Shown one piece after another: positions 12,501 to 24,500 of a stretch of 64,000 nucleotides of DNA. The stretch spans positions 50,637,346-50,701,345 of the forward strand of contig NC_087064.1 of the NCBI RefSeq assembly GCF_963678635.1, read 5' to 3'. Within the stretch, counting starts at the first letter, position 1. Each line of letters starts with the position of its first letter. A program made the translations under genes and the position numbers. Source of the DNA: Symsagittifera roscoffensis. Lineage: Eukaryota > Xenacoelomorpha > Acoela > Convolutidae. A model generated the notes under the pieces. The model did no database searches. It saw only the letters and a program-made list of their open reading frames with translations, and had not been told where the DNA came from.

Positions 12501-15500
12501 CTACATTCTGCAGATGTTGTATTTGAGGTGTCCATGCTAAGAAAAGCAGCGTGACGTGACAGAAGCGACAAAAAAATAAGGATTTTCAACTTCTCAACTG
12601 AGATTCATAGGGGAGTAAGATCATCATAAACACTTGGTGTCAGTGCTTTTTAGCGTTACAACAAAGGTATACATAATGTGTTAGTTTTAGATACTGCTAG
12701 TTTGCTCTACAAATAAAGTTTTCTCATTCTGTAAACTTTGAAAAGAGTATCATGTCTCTAAGTGACACACTTACTTAACGAGTGACTTTTTGATTGATGG
12801 GCGACCTTGTTTTTCGAGTCTTTTGACTATAGCTTTCGCAGGTCGATTTGGCAAATACGTTTTCTGTATTGCGATATGGACTAGACTAATCATCGATTAT
12901 CTTACTCATATTTGTACTCAAAACTTCAATGACTCAATGTCAATTCTTGGATAATAGAAGCAAATTGACAAAGTCGATTAGTATTTGATTTTAAGGAAGT
13001 GATTGTCGAAATTTAATGAACTTTTTGTTATCAAAAGTTTTGAAGAAATAATTTTTTATGAAAAGAATGACGCACATCAGAAAAATGTAGTGGCGCCTGT
13101 ATAATTTTACGTTGGCGCCCAATTATTGTTTTTATTTGCAAGTTTTCCCTTCATTTAATGATCGCCAACTTTGTTTCTAACAGGAAGAAGAATTTTTCAG
13201 TTAGAAAAACGAAAAATATGTCAACGAGAAAACGGCTAATGGGTTGCTTTTTATACTCTTTGGATGGATATGTACGTCTATTGTACCTGTATGAGTCACA
13301 TAAGCGCTATAGTAGATGGAGTAGGCCCATTATTAAGCATTTTTGCCTATTTAGTTATGTTTTTTGAAAGACAGTTTTTCCATTAGCTGTTTAAGAGGAT
13401 TATCAACTACCGCTACCGAACAATAACTTTGGCGCTGGTAGGTCCCGCCGACTCAGACGTGCAAACGGAAAATGAAATGGCAGTAGACTTTTAACTGCTA
13501 ATAGGTGCCTAATATTTCGGCACGGCGTGGGAGAGGGGAGGAGTTCCTGTGAGCTTCATGTTTCAAGCTTTTTTAACCAAATTTCAAAAAATTAAATCGT
13601 GTTCTTCTTTAAAGTGGCATGGGGACATTTTTCTCCAGGGGAAGAGAAAGCGTGTTTCGGAAGCAATGTGATTTGGCGCTTCACTACTTTGGCGCTTAGC
13701 GTCTCCTTGGTAATAAAAAATGGTACTACTGTTGAAAAAGTCCGAAAACTAGCCAGAATCACGTGAAAGTTGGGATTGAAAAGTGTCATTCCCTTTGAAT
13801 TAATTAATGTGAAATTGATGCAACTTTTTTGTTATACATAATTTAGCGCCGTGAATTTTTTTTTGAAAATTTTGACTAGCACGTATGGTTGTGGCATTCA
13901 TAAGGGCTTTACTTTCAAAATAGCGTTGGGTTCCCTTATTCATGCCTGCAAGAGCCCATGTATGGAAAAAGACTTGTTTTGATCGCAGTATCGATTACCG
14001 GTTTAGATTTTCAAAGCTTTCCAAACTGATATTTGCTTTCCAAAGGGTATGAATAGTTTGTAGAATTGACTGGTTAATCGGAAGTTAGTAATCCGCTTGT
14101 TCTCTCTAACCCTCTTAGCTTAATGGGTTGCTCAGCAATGGAAGGAATTGATTAGCAGCTTAGGTTCTTTTCAAGCCGGGAACTTCATTTCCGTGCGACG
14201 GAAAGTGCTTTTCAGAATTTTCAACAAACGATGGCATTTCGGGATCAATTACGAACAGCGAAGGAAGTTCGCTCTGTTGCAATTACCGCCTGTTAGATAA
14301 AAGTATATCAAAAAGCCAATTGAATAATTGGCCCGTTTTCTTACTTATTTTGAAAATTGAGTTCTTCTTTTTGTTCAACGACAAGAGTTTTTGATCATTA
14401 CGTGATCAATTTTGTCTACAAAGTTTTTTTAGTAGAACTTCTAGTGTAATGGAAAATGCCTGATTTTTTTCAGATTAAGAACAAAAATTCTAATCAACCA
14501 TGTTGGTCCAATTTTTCCAAGCTTGAGTTGCCATCGAGGTTATCTTTTGAAGTAGCTTTGGGTCATTGGTCAATTTCCAAGTCACGGAGCACTTCTGCCA
14601 TGGACCCTTTGTGACTTGTACTCTCTGGAAAATATAATCTCATAAAATCTTTTTTTTTCGTCTCACTTCATTGGAAAATCAAATATCTCTGTCAAGTCGA
14701 ACTTGATTCTTTTTGCAATTTGAACACGCGGCTCGATTTTTTGCTGATTTTACAATTGTATTTTAGGGCTGTTATCGCCGTCATTTAAGAAAGACTCACA
14801 TTTTGTGTTCAATCATTGTCAGTATAAGAGTTATTTGATCCCTGGGTGACCATATATATTTTCTAATCTTTTGAACTAAAAGCCGAAGGCATAGTTGTAA
14901 TATAAAGCCTTCAAAAATGGCCATTCATCATCAAAAATTTTTTTTAATTAAGTGACTGTTTCTCCTATTATAAATTACAGTCATTATATATCATCATTAA
15001 ACAAAGGGCAATTGATACGGCTGATGAACTTGAAAAAAGACAGCTAAGTCCTCGTGCGTATAATTTTTTAGTCTCTTCTGAAAATTTTCCCATCAAAAGC
15101 TTTCAATGGATTTTATTTATCCCTTCTTTTTATCAACACAGTATCTCAACAATGACCTTTTTTTAAATCCACGTTATGTCCATCAATGTCAAAAAGATCT
15201 CAATAATTTCAATCATTTTTCCATTTTGCTCCTTTCTGCAAATTTTCAGCCTTCTATTTTTCCATTAGGAGCCTTATCTTCCCCTGTACATAGACCAACA
15301 GACCCCTAATCATCCTCAGACAGGAAAAAAGGTTTTTAAAACAATTTTTATTGCTGAGATTTCAATTTTGAGAACATCATTCTAGCTGCTAGTAAAAAAA
15401 AGGTTTTTCTAATTTTTTTGATACTACTGGTTAGTTGTTTGTAATAGTAGGTTGTCCGCAAAAAATGTGTAACTAGTCTAACTAGTAAAAGTAGTTTCTT

Positions 15501-18500
15501 TTTAATTAGGTTATTCCATTTTTATTAGGTTTTCTGATCTAAATTAATGTGAATACAGTTTTCAAGTCGCATCATCGATTGAAGTAATCGCATTTTACAC
15601 ATTCGACCAAGTGGCACCATAAAAAGAAATACCTACCTTGTTTAAATAGACCAACCATTTGGCTCAGACCAGCCTCTGTTGCTTGAAACACAGACGTTGT
15701 TTTGATTTTAAACTAAATTTGCCGTCTGTTTTTCTAATGGCGCTGATTTTTTTTGTAAGAAAACTGAAACGTTGGATCAAAAGCTGAAACATTAGATTCT
15801 CATTGCCAGATAAAAGGCGCCAATTTTTAATCAATAATTCCAACAATCTATTTTATTATTTTAGCGACTCTTTTTAGCAAAGCTGTGAAAGATAAGATAA
15901 ATTTTTCATTCATCACTATTCATCTTCCTTTAATGTATTAATTATTTATGTTTAAGCAAAGAAACCAGTATGATCATCATTTAAGAGAAGAAAATTACAC
16001 CATTTTTAAAACCATGCGCATTTGATATAAAAAGTACGCTTGATGAAAAACTTAATTGAAGGTATTTGTTTTTAGGGTGATGAAAAATAGTTAGGTTTCA
16101 TTAAAATCCATTAAAATTTTCGCTAAGAGGTTTTACATGTCGAGCATCTTTGAGTTGAAAAGGTGTTGAAGATTCGTTTAAGCATGTCAATTTTTATGAA
16201 TTTTTATGACACGAAGGTGAAATTCGGCGCAATAGCTTAGAGGTAAAATCAAGTAATGCGTGCGCTGAATCACTCAAATGTGTCGCAAATAACCGACCAC
16301 ACTGTCGATAGATCGGTTATCCGAAAAAAACATGAACTTGATGAATCGGAAATATTCAAATTGTCATTTTTTCGGTGCTATTTTTTCCGAAGTTGTTCTA
16401 CCAAATTGTTTGAAAATAAGTTTTTTCAAATTGGTATATAATTGGTCAGATTTCTACCTCTTCCTTTCGAATTATCGGTCTGATAAGTGCATGTAGTGCA
16501 GGTGTTAGGAGGAGGAGGAAAAATACGACACTTGTTGTGGCTTTTGATCTTAAACAGGAGGTGAGGCGTGAACTGTTCCTTCGCTCTCTGAACCAGCGGA
16601 ACTTGTTTATTGTTTATGAGACCTGAGTATTGATTAACCAAAACAGCTTCTCATGCTGAACTGGATCCAGCGTCAACAAATTCTCCCTGTCTGCGCAATT
16701 TGTCGCCACTTCGGGTGTTTTTGCGACAGGGAAAACGTGTTTTCACGACGTTCCTCCTTTCAAATCCGGTAAAAACATGGCTCTAATTGAACAAACAATG
16801 TTTTCATTTATCAGAACACGCAGATATTTTAAACAAGAGATCACGTTAACTGTTAAGGTACATTTTCCCTCTCCTCTGAAAAGTTATTCACGTGGTCTTC
16901 TAGTTAAGGTCGGAAACTTTATCCGATTGGGTTTACTCCGATCAATTAATTTTTATCTCCTCGCGAGATCTGAGGGGCAAACGAGGGTTGAAGAGGGAAA
17001 TTGAATGCGCATGTCGTGATCAAATTTCTTAGACCTCGCCCTGATGATAGACCTAAATTAGATCGAGTAAGCGTGGGGGGGGGGGAGGCGTTAGGTTTAA
17101 GAGGCTGTTTTTTTTCCGTTTGACTGCTCAATTTTCCTGACCAATTTGAGATAGAGTTTAATTGTGTGTAGAGCAGGGTCACGTGAAGTAAAACAAATCT
17201 AGCGAATCGAAAGCAGAACATCTGGTAATCGTTTTTGACTATATTCACTCCATCGTTGATATTTAGTCCTAATTTTCTACTGCTTCGCTGATATTGGCAG
17301 ATTTTCTTGTTAAATTTTTTTGTCACAATTACTGAGCATATGTTGCTGAAAAAACTATTTTAAATATTCAATTAATTAGCCTAAATTTCAACAAGCATCG
17401 ACAGTTTCATGAATTCACTCCATTAGGCCATACATTTGGTACTAATGGTGGTAATATGTAGACACAACTGTCTCTCACCACCGTGCACATACAATTCAAC
17501 GGAACTTGAATTTGCTCTTCGCCTATTAGAGGACTCATTGACTCTTCTTTTGCCCAGGGGGGTGCATTGTGTGGAACAGACGGAATAATGGGCTGATAAT
17601 TACGAAATTGGGGGGAATTATAGCTGGGTCATTTTGCATAAAGCCTTAATAGTTATGCTGTCACGCAATTGCGAAAGCTGTCAATCTGGCTAACTGTTCC
17701 CAAATTAGTGTTGACTAATAGCCAGCTAACACCGGGAAATTGGAATTTGCGGGCGGGGGGAAGTGGGGCTCAATTTTGGGATGAAAAAGAAAATTAGTTC
17801 CGTTGAGAGGGGATATTGCAACTGGATATACCTAGCCGTTAGTTCAATTATAATCAAAAATCCATGTCTGAGTCTGAATTTTTAAGCCACTTCTCTTCTT
17901 TGGAGCCTCAGGTTACAAAAGCGTGAAATTTATGTCTCGAAAAGTCATTAATGTGGACAGTTTCTATTAACCCGCTAGTCTAATTTCCTGTCACAAATTT
18001 GGGATTAGTCATCCGATTATCCCATTGTTTGAATCGACCCCCAATTTTACCGGTTTTTGTATTTGGATGCGAATAACAATTTCCTCTTTAGAACTATTAG
18101 CTCCTACCTTCCCCATTTCGAAAAAATCAATCACTAAAATCGAACAAATTAAACAAAGCCTTTTAGATCTAAGGAGTCTTCTTATTATGTCAATTTTCCA
18201 CAGCCTGGATCAAAAGTTGCAAAATAATCTAATTTGAAAAGAATTCCTGATTCGGGTTGATTCGTGCATAAAAATTTAAGGGCCCTAGTCTCGTTCTAAG
18301 TATTTTCAAAGTATATAAAAGATGCCCCTTCATTCTGCTCAGGTAATTCCATGAAAAACTGAAAAGTATAATTTCATGTCTGTACAAAAATGCTGAAAAA
18401 AAATTCGTTATTTTAGGTTATTTATCTTCTCTAAACCGAGAGATTTATTTGAAAAATAAATAGCCAATTCTATAAAAGTGTTTGATATCCCACAGAGATT

Positions 18501-21500
18501 CCTAAGTAAGGATGGTCATTCACTTCAATTTTCCCGTGAATGTTAAAAGCTCCCATTTTGCCCATTTTGCACGAAGCCTTTTATTTACTATTCGGTGGCG
18601 TGATTATTCCTGAAGAGGCTCCAAATATAAACATTTGATTTGGGTAAACAGTTAACTGTTGGAGGGGATCACTTTGAAATAGTTGCATTAAGTATTTGTT
18701 TCCCTCTTGCTGATCTCGACTTCAAGTGATCTGAAATGGTCGAGTAAACTTCGGCTGAGATTGAAAGCGGAAGAAAAAAAGGAACCCGTTTTTGTTTGAC
18801 CGATACTTTTGATTTGTTGATCCTTCAAAGAGAGTTAGAATTTGGGCCGCCAAACAGAATTGAATAATTTCTTCTTTATCGCTGTTTTGCGGCGACCAGC
18901 TAATCCGATATCAATATGACATTTTTTACGCTTCTTCACACTTTTTTGGAACCCACAACAGTTTTTGAACTTGCGCAACACAAAGATTTAAAAAAACAGA
19001 TAAATTGTAAAAAGAGTTGTAAGCTTTATCTAAGAAATTTGATAAAGCTTCCCAATACATCGCTTTTGATTTTTAGTTGATCTATGTTTTTTCTGATGCT
19101 GACCTCGATAATTTTGTCTGATTTATTTTGATTGATTGGTTGATTTCAGGCCGCTGGATTACGAGCAAGTGAAGGAGTGCCGACTGAACGTCTCGGGGAC
19201 AGACGAGGGCGGGAACGGACTGACTTCCTACATCGAAGTTGTCACCCAAGTGGTGGGTTTGAACGACAATCCTCCTATCTTCCCAGGAGTCATCCAGAAA
19301 CACTTCCAAGAGACCCCCTCATATGGAGAATTCATCACAGAATTGGCTGTGGATGATGCTGATGAAGATGACACCAGCGTATTCAGGTATGTCTTCCAGT
19401 TGTCTTCCAAAAAGAAATGTTCAAACATATTCAGGACCTCAAAACCTTTATGATGCATTTTCATTGCTCTACGAAAAATAATGGCCATAAACTTGTTTAG
19501 TTTTTTGTATTTAATAAAAAGCCTGTCTAGCGGCCGCAATGATTTATCGTATTTTTCATTGTTTAGTTTCGTCGATGACTCTTCTGCAGTGAATTTCTAC
19601 TTGCAAGGAAATTACAATGAGAGGCTGATGGCAAATCGAGATTTGACCAACACAAGCTATCTTTTCCTGGTAAAAGCAACAAACAACCCTCGGTCGCTAA
19701 CTGCAACAGGTAAATTATTTTTTTTTGCAAAACGTATGGTTAATTGAGCACCTTTCTTCCTTTTTCTGAGCCTTTTTGTCGGCCCATTTGTAGTTTTCAG
19801 GATATAATTAGCAGTTTTGCGAGCATTGTTCTCCCTTTAATTAGTAGAGCATTAGCGAGATGAAGAAAAATAGATGAAAAATCAGTTTTAGCGGCTCAAG
19901 TTGTCGCAAAATTGTTTGTTAGTACTTTTTACAATTCTTGTCATGTTTTTCTACCGTCTGATTTGATAATGGAATGGAAGTTAGAGAAAAAGAATATCTG
20001 AATGTTTCCATTTTTTCTCTTGATTAAATCACAGGACTTTAAGCTATAATGAGCTAACTTCCGATCTATTTTTCAAAGACGAGAAAGTTTTTTCAAAGGC
20101 AAAAAGTTTTAAACTTGGTGAAAATGAGAAAAAAGTAGCTAAAATAATTACATTTTTATGTTTTATGTCAGCTAGTTAGCGAGATTAGTTATCTCCTCGT
20201 GATATTGGACCGAGCGAAAGGTGGGGTAAGGGGGATGCTAAATTTTCTGCTTTGATGGCTTTAATTGAGACGAGGAGCACACGTTGTTATGCTCCGCTCC
20301 CCAATTTAAGGACCCGCCTTGTCCCATCCGGCCACATTTAGCCATTTCCCACCGATTCAGATAACGCCCCCGATGTTAGCCCAATTAAGTGTGCTGTCCA
20401 TTTGTGTTAGCCTCACTCTCAGTCTCTTTTTCGCCTCACCGCCAGACGATATTGTCTTTTAAAGCCTCCTTTGTAGTACTAGAAGCTCATTCAAATGATG
20501 TTGAATGAATGGCCCTCAATTTAGATTAAAGCAACTTTATATGCTTTACGCTCAGCATCAACTAAAGCGCTCTTCTCATTTCATAAAAGTTATTAAACAT
20601 GTCCGATCGTTCAGAAATTCTTTCGAATTTTTTTTGAATAAAATTCCCGATACTCCCATTCAATTTCAAACATAAAACGCATAAGTTTAGAGTGAAAAAA
20701 CTCACTCGTCTTAATTTTGCCTTCGGAAAATTTAATTTTGAATTTTTACTACAAATGAGAATCCGCCCTTTTTAAATTGCCCCTTTTTTCTTTGAATCCC
20801 CTAAAATCTATCTACGGGATTTATGACTCGATCTAGATTAGACTGCAGTTTGCCCAGGAAGCATGAGTCATCTCAGTTGACACTGAACTAAGTAAATGCT
20901 GAGTGTTATCGCTCAAAGGCGTGTTGTTTAGACACGATGGGATTACTGAGCCCATGATGATGATGCTATATAAATGTATGCTTAATCAATGCAAACTTAT
21001 AAACACTTTCTATTTCCCTGGTGATAAATGCTACCTGTTTGTTTTATTCGCCCTCACAATTGTGCGACATACGGTCTGGGGAAATATGGGTAAAATAGGT
21101 TTGCATTTTTTTTACGGTTACTTTGTTTTCACTAAAAATGTAAAAAAATCCTGTTGCGCGTATGAACAAATTAAGCTAGCTACGCGTGTTGGCCAGCCAC
21201 AATATCATAAATAAAGCTTTTTGATGCTCCGTTTGTTTTAAAATAATATTTGTTTGTTCAATAAAATGCTCCATTCTCTAGACAATAATCAATAGTTTTC
21301 GATTATTTAACAGGTTTTTATCTTACGAGGAGAGAATTTAAATTTGATGGTTTAATTGTCACTATTTTTTCAGCTCGTCTTTTCAAAAATTTCGGCATCA
21401 TTTTTTGGTATTTAATTTTTAATGTGGCCATTTTAATAAAAAATCATAACCTGGACAAGCAAGAGAACATTTCATATACATTTGGTTGAAAGAAAAATAT

Positions 21501-24500
21501 CTGAAATCTTTTACAGGCATTCGGTTCAATTTTTAATTAAGGAAAAACATTTGAAGGCTTCAGAAATGTAATCCAGCAAATACCATTTGTGCTTTTATTG
21601 CTCTAGGCTTTGTCCATTATGAAATTGACAAGTCTTCTGTTTGCATAAGTAGATCATTCTGGTTTTATTTTTTTGAACGATAAAATAAAAAAATGGTGCT
21701 TTGATAATGTTTTTCCTAGTTTTCTCTATTTTATCAGCCAGCTAATAACTTTTAAACTAGATCAAACGAGAATCTTTCAACGACAAACCAGCTTTCTATT
21801 TTTGAATAGGATGGATGCCGTTTCCAATGGCTTGATTTTACTTGAGGTTTGGGGTTTTGGACACGATATCTTAATCCATCAGGCTGAATCACACGTGTGA
21901 TAATATTGTCGCATACACAAAAATCTGGCTCAGTTCTGCACTTCGCGTGTGCCGTATGGGCGCCCTATTTTAATTAAGTCCAGATTAAATCTACAAATGG
22001 CAAAATTACCCCAAATCTTCCCAACTTTATTGCACATTTAACCCAATTCTGTCTTTTCAAAACCCGATCTTAGATCTTTGGGGGTAATTGAATCTAAATT
22101 TCAGACCGGGTTCCAAAATTAAGAACTTGGTCAAGGAATTAAGCTAACCTAGATCAAGGACAACTGCGCGAAACCCGAATTATATCCGGGTTTAAATCGC
22201 CAGATCAAAATTTAATATCGCTGAATATCCTTAATTTCTGGCCGAGGCTTTAAGTTTCTTTGAAATCGCATTTGGGCGAGAATTATGCTCTTAATATATG
22301 GCTGAGCACATGTCATTAATTACGAACAAAGTATTAAGAAATCGTTCAAACTTTTATGAGTTCGTGAGAAATTTCCTACAAGATGCGTAGTGATATATGT
22401 GAACAAGATGTGGCATATACGTTGATAATTTTTCATAATGGGCATGCAGACCAAAGTATAATTTTGTTGACAGAACCCCATAGCTAAACCCAACTTTCAA
22501 AACATTGGGCGGAATTTTGCAGCGTTTTTGGAGACAATCTTACGTCTAAAATTTCTAGCCGGTCTTTCAAAATACTCGCCAATTGCTCATACGTATTGTA
22601 TTGTTTATGGTTTCAGTCGGTAGCTTGCTTGAACTGGTAGTTTGGACGGACCAAATTCGAGACTAAAAGGAAGCTTCCAGTCTGTATGCTTTGAATCGAA
22701 TGTTTTCCTGTTTACACTTCAAGCTAGAGAGTGTAGCTATAAGGGGGTAAAATTTGTTTTGCCTTTTTACCCGTGGGCAGGCAAGGCGCCACCATTCCCT
22801 GTTGAAAAACAATCAACTGTCTTTTCCATCAAAACTTAAAGTCATTAAGACACAACCCCGGGCTCCAACGTGCTTCATTGTCTACTCGAATGTTGACTTG
22901 GAACGCTTAAGCCTGCAGCGGACAAATGAAATTGACAGCAGCAATCGAGTCGACTGTTTTTCACGACTCGCTTCTACTCCGTTAAAAACAATTTTGCAGC
23001 AATTTATTATATCTTCGTACTAATTAACCCAAGCGTGGTGAGCAAACAAATGTGAATCATTCATGTATTTTCTTCAGACTGAAACCATATCCTGTTCGGT
23101 CTCGAGGGCAAAGAGGTTAATATGGGTCGAAAGAGGAAATACCCCCTGCTATTTTTTTAAAAATTGATTGCATGTTGAAAATTGTATTGTTCTTCTGTGC
23201 AAAAACGTAGATAGCCAGAACGGATATGAGACGCTTCACTTTAAATTGCATTAAAAAATATGAATGGTATAACTCTAATCTATTAATGAAAATCAGAATA
23301 TAAATTTTAAGCATAATCTTCATCATGAATTCAAGTCATTATTGTGTAGCTTGAAGCAGTAGTTGATGGGATGAGCATATCGGTTACACAATCACAATCT
23401 GAAACTAATGATGTTTAATTTGTCTTCGTAATTTACTGATTTAGAGGCTGGCCAAATTGGTTGAATTAGCTGTGCATCAACCAAACGAACTTTTTTAGAG
23501 ACAGAAGCGCCATAAAACATTTAATGCTTTTATTAATTTTGTCAAGTAGAAGCAAAAAGTTAATTTACTTTTTGCTTGTACAAGATGTTAAATCTTATGT
23601 TTTCGGATAAAATTTTTTATGTGAACATTTTTTATGACTACGGGAAATAAAAATGTCAAACTAGTCATTATAAGTGAATGTTTTCTGTTCAGGTCTGGTG
23701 GACATCACAATTGGCCCCACCCAGCCAGAAAGATTGACCTTCTCCCGCGCTTCCTACACCTCTCAGATCGACGAGGGCTCCCCCTCCGGCACACGTGTGG
23801 TCCAGGTGACCGCCAGCAGGGCACAAGGCGGCGAAGAAGGAAGTGAAGGTTCAGTGACCTCCTCGTCACCTGTGACCTATGCCCTCTTCAGTCCGACTGT
23901 GGAGGGAGCACTGAAGATTGATGAATCTTCCGGTCAGTATAAGCAAGCTGATATGTGTCAATATTTGTCAATATACTTCTAACATTAATTTATGCATTAA
24001 GATTAATCCCTAATTAGTTCTTACTTTTTTCGGACTTATCTAACAATTAAGATTAAGACCATTTATCCACGGGGGAAAGGAGCAACACAAGAGCTGTACA
24101 GCCCATCACGGCAAACCGCTGTTGTGCCCCTGTTTAAGAACTACATGCAAATTTTTTGGTTATTTTTCTGGGCTGGGTAATGTTGCTTCACAATCAAATT
24201 ATTTTGCTGATTAAAATCACATTTTTTGTTTCATTTTTAGTCAAAAAAATTGTTATATCATATCAATATATAACAACAGGCCCCGGATATTAGTTAAATA
24301 ACTATTATTCGTAGTTAACTAACTTTTTTAACAAAAAAAGATGGAAGTAACTTTTTGTTGGTTTGTACTTTTATTTTAACTATTTCTAAGAAATAGGTTT
24401 CTGCATCGCTTGTAGCAATCTGAATAAGTTTGCTAAAAGGTCGCAGAGGAAATTCGTTTTCTCAGAAATGTGTTCCCGCGCTTTCCGCTAGTTGCCGCTG

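Larger units (their letters stand above)
8717..19149. other. Large intron (10.4 kb) of the cadherin gene
   Basis: Bounded by donor GTAAGT and acceptor TTTCAG that join in phase. Apart from the SINE candidate, the dispersed repeat, a tandem repeat at 12290-12442, a G11 run at 17075 and a GC-richer island at about 17540-17800, I see no gene. The longest open frames here (for example 126 codons on the minus strand at 16946-17326) lack any family signature. Confidence 0.75.
19710..23692. other. Cadherin intron (4.0 kb)
   Basis: Donor GTAAAT, acceptor TGTTCAG. It contains GC-richer islands at about 20170-20470 and 21930-22240 and otherwise AT-rich filler. No gene or transposon protein is recognised. 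Frames such as 20903-21214 have no family signature. Confidence 0.7.

Noticed and set aside
16228-16330. tRNA-like start (TAGCTTAGAGGTAAAA)
   Set aside because: No credible B box at the right distance and no cloverleaf.
16946-17326. 126-codon minus-strand open frame in the large intron
   Set aside because: No domain signature or splice context, and it spans a poly-G run (poly-C on that strand). Likely chance.
20903-21214. 103-codon plus-strand open frame in an intron
   Set aside because: AT-rich composition, no family resemblance, no cadherin motif and no phase-compatible splice need.
22615-22670. Possible tRNA-like A and B boxes (TAGCTTGCTTGAACTGG; ATTCGAGAC)
   Set aside because: Stems do not pair and the A box is stretched. 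Not supportable.
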